A stretch of DNA of 64,000 nucleotides from Epiperipatus broadwayi (Eukaryota > Onychophora > Udeonychophora > Euonychophora > Peripatidae), in NCBI GenBank assembly GCA_028023455.1, contig JAQFVV010000993.1, positions 65,376 through 129,375 on the forward strand, written 5' to 3'. The notes below the pieces were generated by a model. The model worked only from the letters and a program-made list of their open reading frames with translations. It was not told the DNA's origin and ran no database searches. The position numbers and the translations under genes were made by a program. Every line of letters starts with the position of its first letter. Positions within the stretch are counted from its first letter, which is position 1. Below are positions 23,280 to 35,299 of the stretch, piece by piece.

Positions 23280-23725
23280 ATATCATGCATTTATGTGTTT
23301 TTAATGAAAAATGTGTTTTACCAGTTCTTATTTATGAATGTGAGACTTGGATACTTAAAAAAAGAGCAACACAGAGACTTCAGACCACTTAAAGGAGTAT
23401 GGAGAGATGTATGTTAGCAGTAACAAGAAAAGATCTAATAGAAAATACATGGATGGGAGAACAAACGTGTTACTGATATCTTTAAAAGAATTAAAAGACT
23501 GAATTGGAATCGGGCTGGATATATTGCTAGAAGACATGATAATAGATGGACATTTGAAATCTTCAACTGAATTCCAAGAAATTGTAAAAGACCAAGAGTG
23601 AGACCATATGAAAGTAAGCCAGGGTGGTGTGGAGGAGAGAGACTAAAGATTGGAGAAGATGGATTGAAGTTGAAAAGATCTTTATCCAACAGTGGATCAA
23701 TAGAGGTTGAACATTACGATGATGA
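23280..23725 (+). mobile_element. RTE-type LINE, 3' fragment
   Basis: 5'-truncated copy encoding, with frameshifts, a 'VLPVLIYECETWILK'-like peptide and an arginine-rich tail with 'RLNWNRAGYIARRHDN', ending in 'ttgaacattacgatgatgat'. It matches the 3' end of the long RTE copy at 44.9-47.6 kb. The minus-strand frames here are shadows. Confidence 0.75.
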
Positions 23726-25182
23726 TATTAACCTTCAATTAAGCTTATAGTTTATATGGGATAATCTCTAGCCTGATAAATGATTAGTAATAATAAATAA
23801 TGTATTACCTAAAGAGAAGATTGTCTATTGAGTGAATGTAAATTAAATCATAATAAATTACATATGGATAAATATTGAACCAAGATAATAAAAATATGTT
23901 GAATGTGAAGCCTTTAGACAACTGAAGAGGAATGGTTTAAAACGAAATGCATTGTAAGACTCATTTAACTTTTTTAAATATCATTATCCATGTGTTGAAG
24001 TGTGATGCAGTTTTAAGTATATCTAACATGCTACGCATAGGCTATAAAAATTGATATAATAATCTGTAGTCTATAAATAATTATTAATATAGTTATCGAT
24101 GGTGTCAAATGAGTGGGGAACTTGTACATAAGTTGTAGCAATCTAATATTTATGTCAAAGTTTTGATAGATAATTGTTTTTACTAATTAAATTAGAAATA
24201 TGCGCTTAAGTCAAAAAAAAAATTAAATATGTAGTACTATAGCTCACTTTAAAAGTTATACTATCCACTTTAAAATAAATTAATGAATGAATAAATTATT
24301 CAGTTGAGAAACGAATTTCTCAAATCAGGAGAACATAAAACAGAATTGTTATCCGCAAAGATCCATTAAGCTTAAAAGCTATTTTCAAAATAAATAATTG
24401 TTGAAAGAATTCGCTTTTTAATATCATTTTATTTCTTCGCACTTTCGAAGTAACATCGTTATAAACTAAAGATGAATTGTATTTGAGTGTTACTTTTTGG
24501 CCAGCTGGAAATATTTTCCTTCAGCTGCATCAAAGTGAAATATTGTAGGAGGAAGTAAGTTTTCAACGGAAACAACTGCATCTTCTGAGTAAAGCAATTG
24601 TGGCAGGGGGTTCAAAAAGATCAAAAAAATCAATATAACTCTTTTCTCTTTAGTGGCAGACAATATTTAAACTAAGTGTTAATTGATTATTGATATTTCA
24701 TTATTATATCGATCTAAAGGTTAAATAACAATTTGTCTAAAGTGATAAAAATTAATGAACTGACATAAAAATTTCAAGTTTATTGGATAAAAAATATACT
24801 TTTGCATTTAGTTTGTTAAATGATTTTTTTAATTATTTATTTATTAGTAATAAAATAATCCTTAACAATGGTCAAACATATTAATAAATACATTTGTCCA
24901 TAATGTTGTTTTCAAATAATTAATAAAAATTCCAACCCATTTAAAATTAAACAACTATATAAAAATAAATAAATATTTTTATTATTATTAAATAATGTTG
25001 ATTTGGTTAAAGGATCTGAAAAGTTTAGTGGTATATGGGCATTCAAAGACAATTGAAAAATTTAACTTATGTTTTTTTTTTTTGCTTCTTGGTTTGTAAC
25101 TTAATATATGTAAATAATTAGTTAATTATAGATGAATAAGGTTTGTAACATTGCTTATTGTGAAGTGATATATATATCTTCC

Positions 25183-25745
25183 TAATATCATCATCATTTT
25201 CAAGTATTATCGATCCAGGATGAAGATCTCTTCAAGTTTAATCCACTATCTCTGATATCTAGCCTCTCTTCTCCATAACACCCTAGCACACTTCCTTATT
25301 TCATCCAGTCATCTCACACACAGTCTCTTTCTAGGTCTTTTACAATCTTTTGGAATCCAGTTTAAAAATTTAACTATCTACCTATTATCATCTTTTGTAA
25401 CACAACCAGCCTATATTTCAGTGATGTCAAAGAAACCTGTTTCTTATCTCACCCATGTATTTAATTTTCAATCTTTTCTTGTTACTTCTAACATGTATCT
25501 CTTCATATTTCTTTCATAGATCTGAAGTTTTTGTATTACTCTTTTGTAAAGTTTCCAAGACATATAAGAGCTGGTAAAATATTCATCAAAAACTTTTCAA
25601 ACAAGTGGATATATTTCCTTTTAATATGATGTTCTTATTAAAAAGAAAATATGCCTATGTGTTTGAAAAAGGTTTTTAATAAATGGGTGCTACCAGTTCT
25701 TACTTACGGTTCTGAGACTTGGATACTTAACAGAAGAGCAGTATA
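25183..25745. mobile_element. RTE-type LINE 3' fragments, head-to-head pair
   Basis: A minus copy runs from about 25620 down to 25183, ending in the inverse of the GAT tail ('atatcatcatcattttcaag'). A plus copy begins at about 25646 ('aaaatatgcctatgtgtttg') and stops near 25745 after the 'TLNRRAV' region. Both start at nearly the same consensus point, so this is a head-to-head duplicate rather than a classical twin-priming inversion, where the two parts would be complementary pieces of one element. Confidence 0.75.
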
Positions 25746-26819
25746 TTGTACCATTATTTTGGTACATGTCTTTGGCATTCTAACATGAAAAAAAAATTGC
25801 TGAGAAAAAAGTATATTTTATAAATTATAATAATATATTTCTAAAAATGTAGATTTTCAATTTAATAAGTAAGATTTATTACTTTATTATAACTACTCTG
25901 ATAATCAAAAAGAAAAAAGAAAATGTACATGTAGATTTTTTTAGGATAAGAAAAATATGTAATTAACTATAATTAGAGAGGAAGGGAGATGTGATATTTC
26001 TTCTCTCCCTAATTAAATATGGCCAATCAGGATGTCAATCGCCAATAAGAATTTAGTAAATAAAAAATGAAAAAAAAAATAGAAATTGTATATAGTTAAA
26101 AATTGCTTAAATTTTGTAAAGTGTTCATTCGCTTTGGTTGATAAAATTATGTCAGTCCACAAACAAAAATGAATGCTATATTAAGGGGGGGTGAATTAAA
26201 TTCTCCAAGAGATAAAGGAAAGTGTGATTAGGTACTTGCGTGATGGAAGCAGACCAGTGGTATAAAAAGGTGACCCCCCCCCCCAAGAACTTTAATTCAT
26301 TTTATCATTGCTTCATTAAATACCATTTGTGTATTAGTCAAAATAGAATGCTGTCTTCTTCATTGAGTGGTGGAAAATGGAGAAAAATCCAGAAAGCTGT
26401 AAAAAAATGTTTTGTCACCTGGTTGTGTTTATCTGCAGATATAATTCAAACCAGATGCACTGCTAAACAGGTATGGTCATGGATGCCTTCTTCCTAGCCT
26501 AAAGTCAAGAGGATGCCTTGATTCAAAATATCATTCCTGCATAAAATCAGATCCTTAGTAAACTAATAAGAAATACTACCCATCAACTGGACATAATTGA
26601 TCCCATAGTTTGTCAAAATAAGAAACTCATGACTGTGGTGTGTACCTATTGTATCAGTAATTAAACCCATTCAAAGAAATAATAGGTAAGATTAATGAAA
26701 ACACTATATCTAAGTTTAATGTTTATCTAAACTAATAATATAAACTTTTAACAAATGAATAAGACAGATGAACTAAACTTTATTATTGCTAACATAATCC
26801 CTAGTAAAACTTGTCACTA

Positions 26820-27235
26820 AGAATATGTTCATCATTTTGTCAACCATTACCAATCCACTGCATGATGAAAGTCATTCTAAGTTCAATCTAAAGTCACTCT
26901 AAGTTCAATCCATCTTCTCCAATCTCTAGCCTCTGCATATTTTTTTATTTCATCCATCCATCTTATATGTGGTCTCTTTCTGGGTCCTTGAAATCTCTTA
27001 GAAGCCAATTTAAAATTTCAACTGTCCATCTATTATCATCCCTTCTAGCAATATGTCCAACCCAACTCCACTTCAGTCTTTTAATTCTTTCAATGATATC
27101 AGTAACACCTGTTTGTTCTCTAACCATTTATTGCATTTTCAATCTCTTGTTATTCTTAACATGCATCTCTCCATACTTCTTTGAGTGATTTGTCTCTGTA
27201 CTGCTCTTCTGTTAAGTGTCCAAGTCATAGATACC
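26820..27235 (-). mobile_element. RTE-type LINE, 3' fragment
   Basis: Minus-strand 3' end of the RTE family. Read in reverse it passes from the TLNRRAV-like region (near 27200) through 'GHIARRDDN'-like coding to the terminal 'gcagtggattggtaatgg'. The characteristic multi-GAT tail is reduced. Confidence 0.7.
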
Positions 27236-27689
27236 TATTTTATATAATGTACATGTTAATGTTTAATAATATTCAATAGGATAATATTAATAAATAATTT
27301 TATATTTATAGTATATACTTACTTGTTTATTAAACTATGTGGTAATTTAAATTCAGCAATCTTCATTATTTAGATTTCTCCATATGTAAATGCTAACATA
27401 TGCAACTACTTTGTTAAAACTCCATAAATAGAAACCAGATAACAAAAACTTGTAATTATAAAAGAGAGAAAATTCCATATTCAACCTATACAGTCACTGA
27501 ACAGTAGCGCATGACACAAATAAATAAAAGCTGTCACAAGTTTTCATTCTCTTCTAGGTCATATCATATAATAAGACTCGGGGTTAAATCGACCAGGAAA
27601 TATAATAGCGTTTTTCTTAATATTTATTTATTAAATTAAAAAAAGAGAGATTTAGTTTTATCACAAACTTTAAACTTATACATACATAT

Positions 27690-27715
27690 AGGGCAGCGGT
27701 TCCCAACCATTTTGG
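27690..27715 (+). mobile_element. hAT-like terminal inverted repeat, isolated
   Basis: 'cagcggttcccaaccatttt' matches the style of hAT-superfamily ends (CAGNGGTTCCCAACC). No matching right end was found before the next element at 27834, so this is a truncated hAT remnant at best. Confidence 0.4.
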
Positions 27716-27833
27716 GATAAAGTACTGGTGAATTTTAGGCAAAAGGATGGCATATTGGAATATAACAGAATTTAATACAGACTATGTATTTGTTTATTTT
27801 TAAGTATCATAGCATTTTATAACATATATATAC

Positions 27834-28875
27834 ACACCTGGGTCTCATTTTATGCGATAGATAGATTCCTCAGAAAACACGCACAAACAAAATCTTGCAA
27901 AAATAGATGTAACTTACATTGAAAAAGGGGGGATGCAGTCTGTGATTTTTTAAAATTCCTGTAAAAGCAAAGCATCAACGTAAAATTACTTTAAAATTCA
28001 CACACAAAAAAAAATAAGGAAATAAAATATGACTAATAAAAAATTTCAAATTTGAAAAAAATTGATACAAGACAAACTTTTTTTAAACTATAATATTTAA
28101 TTTTATTCAAAATAATATATTTTTATGCATAATTTACATTTTTTTATACATGTTTTAATTATTATCGATATTTGCCAAAAAACACATTCGTTTGCAAACT
28201 GAGGAAATACAACTAGCGCTAACTTCACACTCATGTTGAGTCAATGGATTTCTGGTGACAACATAATTAATCTTTGAGACGATGATTTTATTAATTGTTT
28301 ATGAACTTAGACTTACGATAATAAAAAGACATTTATTCACCACTGCTGGGAAAAATTTAATTAAAATGAACAACTAAAAATTAAATTCTTATTTTTGTCT
28401 TTAATTTTTTAATTTTCAATTCCGTTTAAAAATCAAATTTCATTTCACTGCTATTACTCACCTTTTAAAAATAAACTTGCTAAACACTAAATGATTAATA
28501 ATTGATTATGTTCTTTTTTAAAAAGCAAAAACAGAATGTGATTTAAAATGCAAAATTAACACGCACACTGTTTAAACAAATTTACATTATAATCTTGTAA
28601 AATTTAATGTGTGTATACATAAAATGTGGAAATCATGATTTTAATTTCATTATTGCATAATATCTTGCTATTATAAAGCACTGAAAATATTGAAATTACT
28701 AAAATGAAAGTCAAATTCCAATAATGTGCTATTACTTTCAATATAATGTAAGTGCGCGAAATTTATTATTTAAAGTAATAGCACATTATCGGACTTTGAC
28801 TTCCGGTGAATTTCAAAATCGCATAACTTCAAAATCGTGTTAAATAAGTCCGCATAAAAACAGACCCAGGTGTAT
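27834..28875. mobile_element. Pogo/Tigger-like inverted-repeat DNA element, copy 2
   Basis: The left end 'cacctgggtctcatttta' is mirrored at the right by the inverse of 'cacctgggtctg', with 'atgcgg' just inside; TA-rich flanks fit TA duplication. The interior aligns with copy 1 at 8.1-9.0 kb. Near the right end is a second inverted repeat (about 28711-28802) with arms 'aatgtgctattacttt' and 'aaagtaatagcacatt'. No transposase frame remains, so it is non-autonomous. This copy has the cleaner termini. Confidence 0.7.
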
Positions 28876-30266
28876 ATATATATATATACTTAATAAAAAA
28901 TCTCTTTAAATAAATGTGATGTGCTAGCCAATTCTAACAAAATGTAACTAAATGAATGAGAACCTTCCACATTGTGGGCCAAATATAACAAAATGAATTA
29001 AATTGGATGAGTTTACACTAATTATAACTTTATTCAAATGGTCGCATATCCTCGTTATGGATCAATTGTAATATTTCTTTATTTCAGCTCGGGCAACCAC
29101 GCTATGCATTAATTATAACCTATGATTGAATCTATCTGGTATTCCAACACTTGTGGCTAAGTTGCATGCCAATTGTAATGTATTAAGGATGGATCGATGG
29201 ATGCTTCATTGTTCCCAGCTAACACTTTTTCTAAAGCCTACTGGGATGATGATGATGATATAGAACATCCATAATCTTATTTTCCAGGGTGCCAAATTGC
29301 AACTTTAATAAAATATTGAGGTTAAACCTCATTTCAATAACTTATCATTAAATTTCAGCAATAATATTTAATGAATGGTTAATAAATAATCAATCGATTA
29401 AGAGACCACTGAGAATGTATTAAAATAATAATAATATTCTTTGAAATTCTTGGTTATTCTCAGCACACTCACCATTCACTATCATTAAAGTCACAATTAA
29501 AATTTTGTCCAATTACAAATAGTTTCATATCCATTTCCACCTTCCTGATCCACCCCCTTTATCATCTTTACATTCATAGGTCTATTATACTATTATCTGT
29601 TTTACTTATTAAATTTTCCATGGTGCTAGCTCATTTCACCCATTATTATCTCTTCTCAGGGTTTTTAGAACAATAAGGTATGGAAATCGAACAAACTGCA
29701 ATAGATTATTGGTGATAAACACCCCTCTCATGATCACCTCCAAGCTGATCTTGGGCTGTCTTTAATGTAGTTTAATGTCTATTTTCATTAAAGCTCGAAT
29801 AATTTAAGCTTATCAAATCTTTTAGAAAATAACATTACAAACATATTCACAATTAAAGTAAAATCATAAAGAAGTGTGTCTAGAGAGGTGTTTGAATACA
29901 ACAGATGGGGAAAGGATTTTATGCCCACCCACTGCATCCACTATCACTTAATAACCATCCCTATTCATAATTTATATTTCAACTATATTAAATTATTAGA
30001 TAATTTTGAGTATTGCCGTGCTACCTAAGCTCAGAAAATTAACCATTTTAAATAAATTTTATCGGATATTATTTATGAAAATGATGATTCAACTATTAAT
30101 AATAATATATGGATGTATGATTGGATTTGAGATGTCTAGATTATAATAACCCACAAAACACTGAGACATACACAAATTTTATTTAAAACAAATAAATTTT
30201 ATTGACATACTACATGTGAGTCACTTGATGACTCACATGGTTTTCCCCTGTTCTACAACCATATTA

Positions 30267-30327
<61 letters not shown>

Positions 30328-30480
30328 TAAACACATGAATATCCCTAAATCAATAAATAATATCAAGAGGTTTTAAAATATAAATATTCATTTTTTAATT
30401 ATTAGGGAACCTCGATTACCATGGATTAATATTAACATAAGACAGATAAAATATTATTTTCCATGGATTATCCCTACTCT
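28876..30480. repeat. Non-coding stretch with short palindrome and (TA)n
   Basis: No gene seen. A perfect 11-bp-arm palindrome 'catgtgagtca'-cttga-'tgactcacatg' lies at 30213-30239, and a (TA)n of about 27 units at 30269-30323, next to the 3' truncation of the gypsy element. Confidence 0.7.
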
Positions 30481-30714
30481 TTATGTTTATTTGCAAAATC
30501 TCTTCCATGATTCGGTATTGAGAGAGCTGTCTGCTGGGATGTTTGGTCCCATCATTGGACCGGTCCATATTCAATCGGCGAATCATCACCCCATATTGTG
30601 GACTTAAATCCTGTCAGTATCGCAGGTTTTTTAATTTTGAGTCCATTGTGGTTTCTTTGGTCATGGTCATAATTTTTACAGTCTGATCTATTACTGCTGG
30701 GATTCACAGCTCAT

Positions 30715-31185
30715 TAGGTATGGGGTGTCGACTCAATATATCGGCAATGACATTTTCTGGACCAGGGCAATATATCACCTTATACTGGAATTTCTGTAGG
30801 AAAAGGCTCCACCTTATTAATTGGTCATTCGTTAGGAAACTTTTGTTCAAAAACTCTAAACATCTATGGTCTGTAACGATGATAACCTCGGCACCTAGAA
30901 GGAACTGTTTGAACTTTTGACACCCCCAGACGATTGCAAGGGCTTCTTGCTTTGTAGTAGTGTAGTTGATCTCTGCACCTTTTAAAGTTCAACTGCTAAA
31001 ATATAACACTCGATGTTGTTCTTCTGGACCCATCTGAAATAGGACCACTCCTAAACCCTTCTTGCTACTGTCTGTTTGGACATAAAATGGGCAGTTAAAG
31101 TTAGGGTGATGGAGCATGACAGTTTGGAGGAAATTAGTTTTTATGGTTTCCATGTCATGATCATGTTTCCATGTCATGATAATGC
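30715..31185 (-). pseudogene. Ty3/gypsy RNase H domain remnant
   Basis: Minus-strand translation gives 'FYVQTDSSKKGLGVVLFQ' (about 31030-31085), then 'INYTTTKQEALAIVWGCQKF', 'VIIVTDHRCLEFL' and 'IYCPGPENVIADILSRHP' (ending near 30725). These are the successive acidic motifs of a gypsy RNase H, including TDS, TDH and a C-terminal ADILSR block. A frame interruption lies near 30987. RNase H removes the RNA strand during reverse transcription. No integrase follows at lower coordinates, so the element is truncated 3' of RNase H. Confidence 0.85.
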
Positions 31186-32150
31186 TCGTCTGTCCATTCC
31201 CATTTCTTATCTTTGTGGAGTAGATCCACTAGGTTCCCAGTTTCAGTAGCAAACCCCGGGTAAAACTTATGGTAAAAATTACACAGGCCAATAATGGACC
31301 TGACCTGTTTTCTGGTTGTTGGTTTTGGGAATTTCTTGATTGCCTCAATTTTCTCTGGATGTACTTTAATACCATGCTAGTTTATAACATGGCCTAGGAA
31401 GGTGATTTCTTGAACCACAAATTGGCTTTTTTCGAGGTTGATGGTTATATTTTCTCTGGCACATTCTTGGAAAAATCTAGTCAGGTAATTCATATGTTTG
31501 GTGAGATCTGCAGATGCAATGACAATATCTTCCACATAACAAACCATGTACTTCTGCATATCTGCTGAGAGAATTCATTTTAGGCACTGCATCAGCCCTG
31601 CTCCACTATAGGTGAATCCAAAAGGAACTCTTTTAAAGACATGGGTTTGCCCTTGGTACCTGAACATAGTGTATTTCCTGTCCCGTGGATCCAAGACCAT
31701 CTGCCAGTAGCTGGATGTGTGATCCAATGTGGAGAAAAAGGTTTTCCTTGCAAGTTGGACAAAAATGTCTTGGATGGAAGGTGGGACATCCCTTTCAGGG
31801 ATTGTCATGTTATTAAGCTGGCAGCATCAAGGCACAATTTCAGGATTCCATTTTTTAACTACCACCAGCAGATTGTTGTATGGTGAGGGGCTTCTTTCAA
31901 TTATGTCCCACTTTATCATTTGGTGAATTTTTTGCTTTACCTCCTCCTGATATTGGAATGAGATAGGGTAGGTCTTGGACTGGGCATACGACTCTTCCTT
32001 TAATTGTATTCGGTGAGTATATCCATGTATTTTTCCTGGGGTGTTGGAAAAGACTTTGATGTGATCCTCTAATATTGTTCTCAGTGATGGTTGATCTCTT
32101 GTCTCCATCAATGCTGATTCCTTAATCTTGGTACTGATAATCTCTGGATC
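31186..32150 (-). pseudogene. Ty3/gypsy reverse transcriptase remnant
   Basis: Downstream of the protease and in gypsy order: 'QYQEEVKQKIHQM' and 'SPYNNLLVVVKK' (fingers), 'FFSTLDHTSSYWQM' (motif A, catalytic Asp kept), 'VPFGFTYSGAGLMQCL' (motif B), 'YVEDIVIAS' (motif C) and 'EKSQFVVQEITFLGHVI' (thumb/connection). Motif C is normally YVDD; the Glu codon lies at 31530-31532. Frame breaks occur near 31565 and 31815, so no intact polymerase is encoded. A linker of 'RKQVRSIIGLCNFYHKF' type leads to RNase H. Confidence 0.88.
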
Positions 32151-32640
32151 GACAGGTTGGATGAAACAACTAATAGTCTCGGTATTTGGTGACTGTGCGG
32201 TTTCAAATCTCAGGGGTTCATTCCCTAAGTGGCATATTTTTCCCGGATAATCAATGACCCCACTGTGCTGAGTCAGAAAATCAGACCCCAGTACAATATC
32301 ATATAGTAACCCTGGTACCACTAAGAAGGTATGGCAAAACAGTTCTTTGGAAAACTTGATCTCTAGCCAGATTTGGTAATTCTCACTCATGGTTCTCTTT
32401 CCATTTGCCAAGACCAAATGAATCGGGTGCACTGGTAACTGCATGCACACTCCTTTATCTTTCTGCAGCTTCTGGATTCATGACTTTGATGCTAATGATA
32501 CCTGGCTCCCAGTGTCCAATAGGGCATAAGTAACATAACCCTTCACATCCATTTTAAGGGTTGGAGATATGCTGGCTTCCCTTGTTTCCACTGATTCCTC
32601 TCCTTCATGTATGATCATTGTAAGGAGATCATGACACTGA
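32151..32640 (-). pseudogene. Ty3/gypsy aspartic protease remnant
   Basis: The catalytic motif ALLDTGSQVSLAS is intact in sequence (Asp codon at 32514-32516). After a frame break, 'YDIVLGSDFL' provides the second conserved hydrophobic-Gly segment of a retropepsin fold. The order gag - protease - RT - RNase H on the minus strand matches Ty3/gypsy. The protease matures the Gag-Pol polyprotein in the particle. Confidence 0.82.
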
Positions 32641-33268
32641 CCTGATGTGTATTGATCTTTGGGCATATTGCCCTTATTATATACTTGGTCTGTTTTATTG
32701 TTGACTCTACCTGCCTTCTTGAGTGGTTCTGGATGACTGTACCCATAGTCTATGGAGATGAGAAATTGACTCATTCCCTTAACATTGGTGATTCTGCTAA
32801 CTATCATCATGCTTTGCAGCCATGTTGGCATATTAGATCGGATAATCCTGATAATGTGTGCATCTGAGTATGGAAATGCATAAGTGTCCACATCTGAGCC
32901 ACTTGGTGCAGGAAAAATTGCGTATATGTGTTCTTCCCATTTTCTGGATATTTTTCGACGGTTAAGTTTTGAAGTATTCTTTCCTGACTCTTCTCACTCC
33001 AATAATGTCTTAACAGGGCTATCTCGTATTCCTGAAAAGTATTTGGTTTTTCTTTTAGAGAATGCCACCAGACCTTGGCAGTCTGCTTTAGATGCTGGCT
33101 TGCTATCACTATTTGACCCTCGTGGTAAAATGGGTAAAAAGAGAAAAGTGCTTTCAAACTGTTAAAGTGCCCCATTGGGTTTTCTTCAACTTCTCCCTGA
33201 AAATTTTTTATCTGCACTAACTGTGCAAGATTTGGCACTTCAAGGTTTTCTGCGATGTGGTAGTCCAT
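32641..33268 (-). pseudogene. Ty3/gypsy gag (capsid region) remnant
   Basis: The best-preserved frame starts at 33268 (MDYHIAENLEVPN) and contains 'ASQHLKQTAKVWWHSLKE', 'TFQEYEIALLRHYWSEKSQE' and 'NGKNTYTQFFLHQVAQM', typical of the retrotransposon Gag capsid domain (WW, then F..F...YW). It overlaps the next frame by about 85 bases with a frame change. No CCHC zinc knuckle was seen. No LTR or clear primer-binding site could be identified upstream of 33268. Confidence 0.78.
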
Positions 33269-33269
33269 T

Positions 33270-33930
33270 CTTTTATATAGACGTCTGACTCTGAATAGCT
33301 ACACAAAAAAATACGATAATTGATCCTATGATTTTTTTTATCCTATGGAATAACACACCTCCCCCATTCTCAACACTCTTCCCCTTGCTCTAATTTCCTG
33401 TACCTAATTTGTATCTACTTATGACTACCTCCATCCTGCCTGACTTTATTTCTTTTAATTAATTCCTAGATTCAGCCTTTCAAAAAAAATATAGATAATA
33501 ATTATTATGTTTTCTACCTGGCCTTCTTTCTGTCCTGCTTTGTTGTTTGGTTTTGTTGTTCTTCAGCACCTGAAACATCTTAACAAAATTATTTATTAGC
33601 AAGAACCTTTATTAAAATTGATACATGTATATTTTATATTTAAAAAAAACCTCTATATAACTTTTTTTTTTGCATTACGAATCATTGTTTTAAACTATTC
33701 TTTTATTCCAATAACTCTACCACCTATTGGCAAATTTATATTGGTATTGCTATTGGGCGCCAGCCAAAAGGGGTAAGGCTATACAATCTGACCAGATGAT
33801 CTGCTATTACTTACTGGCTTGTACATTTTTCTAACATATATGCTTATCGGTTATACAGCACAACTTTATAATATGCTAATGTTAAAAAAAATAGTCATTA
33901 TTACTTTAGCAAGTATTGATATATATATGG
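33270..33930. other. Stretch upstream of gypsy gag
   Basis: This may hold the 5' untranslated region or a decayed LTR of the minus-strand gypsy element, but no terminal TG..CA repeat pair was found. Confidence 0.3.
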
Positions 33931-34720
33931 AATGAAATTATTAAAAGCTGCCACTATTTTATTTCTTTCATTAACTGAGGCAGTTATACACACATGAACA
34001 TTATTTATTAAAAAAAAAAAAAATCTGCATATTCGCGATTATTTGGAATATTTATTTCTGTTTTTTATTTTACTCTGACAGTGAAAGCATTTAAAAGCTG
34101 TCACTATTTTACCTCTTTTGCAAACTCGAAATATTATACACGTGTTACATTTAAAAAAAAACATTATATATCTAAAACATTATTATTATTTAGCACACAC
34201 ACTTCTTTATTTATCTTTTATTATAAATGTGGAAGCTCCTTAAAAGCTGCCACTATTTTATTTGCGAGAATGCTACATGTATTTTAAAACATTTATGAAA
34301 AAACATTGTATCTAAAACATTATTTATTATTTGGAGAACGCACTTTTTTTTTTATCTTTCATTATAAATGGAGGAAACTATATGTAAAATATTATTCATT
34401 ATTATTTGGAGAACACACTTCTTTATTTTTATTATTACGAAAGTGAAAGCCCCTTCAAAGCTGCCACTTCTTTACTCATGAGAATTATGCATGTAATTAA
34501 AGCATTTATGGAGAAAAAAACACTCTATAAAACTTTGCTTATTAATATTTAGAGCATATACTTCTTTATATTTTATTATAACATGAAAGGAAACAAAACT
34601 GCCACTATTTTATTTCTTTTATAGATTTGCGAAAATGATATATATTTTTCAAAACTTATGAGAAAAATATTGCGTATATAACATACTATTTACTGGAGAA
34701 ATATACTTTCATCAATATAT
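33930..34720 (+). repeat. Diverged minisatellite, about 5 units of 140-220 bp
   Basis: The phrase 'aaagctgccactattttatt' (with variants) recurs near 33943, 34092, 34235, 34457 and 34600. Within most units it is followed by 'acatttatgaaaaaacatt'-like and 'ggagaacacacttctttatt'-like blocks. Unit length and sequence vary, so the array is old or was built from indel-rich units. Confidence 0.75.
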
Positions 34721-35004
34721 ACTGAAAAATTTTTACTTATATTACTAATGACTTTCACCGAGTGTATAATAATATTAAAAAAAAATCTAAACTGGGTGTA
34801 TAACCAAGGGAAAAAAAAAATTTACGCATATATATATTCACTATCATTATTTATGAAAACAAAATGTGTTATATTTATCAATATCTCCTACTTTCTCAGG
34901 ATTGTGAGTTTTTATATTCGAAGCCCAACATTGACATGCCAAACCCAGAGAAAAAGTACCGGTCGGTTTTGTATGTTCACATAACAAGAACTAGCATCTA
35001 GGCA

Positions 35005-35092
35005 AAGTACCTCGAATCCAATCATGCGCAAGATACATAAGTCAGGAATGTACCTCGAATCCAATCAATGCCAAGATACATAAGTCAGGAAC
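35005..35092 (+). repeat. Direct repeat, two units of about 42 bp
   Basis: 'gtacctcgaatccaatca' ... 'aagatacataagtcaggaa' occurs twice in tandem with small differences, just upstream of an open frame of unusual composition. Confidence 0.85.
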
Positions 35093-35096
35093 ACTC

Positions 35097-35297
35097 ATGA
35101 ATTCTGCCCTATTTGCCTATTTCCCAGAACTACCAACTTATGAACAACAATCCCGAGGATATCGATCTAATTTCCCTTCTTACCGCCGGCATCACTCATC
35201 AGGGACACAAAAAGACTCTATGCTAAATTTAATGATAGAAAAACTTAAAATGAACTCTAATTTAGAATCAATGATGGCTCGTGACTTTGCATATTAA
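35097..35297 (+). CDS. Hypothetical short open frame (66 codons)
   Basis: ATG at 35097 reads MNSALFAYFPELPTYEQQ..., rich in Tyr, Ser, Arg and Gln, to a stop at 35295-35297. Codons are less AT-biased than surrounding DNA and the amino-acid mix is more protein-like than other short frames here. I do not recognise a domain. It could be a short exon, a retroelement fragment or chance; there is no clear splice context. Confidence 0.2.
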   Translation: MNSALFAYFPELPTYEQQSRGYRSNFPSYRRHHSSGTQKDSMLNLMIEKLKMNSNLESMMARDFAY

Positions 35298-35299
35298 TT

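Noticed and set aside
26170-26285. G-run and C-run flanking 'tgaattaaa'-like sequences as an inverted repeat
   Set aside because: Similarity is limited to homopolymers and a short AT segment.
30213-30239. Perfect palindrome containing TGAGTCA as an AP-1 type regulatory site
   Set aside because: A single short palindrome in non-coding DNA with no gene nearby; only the sequence is noted.
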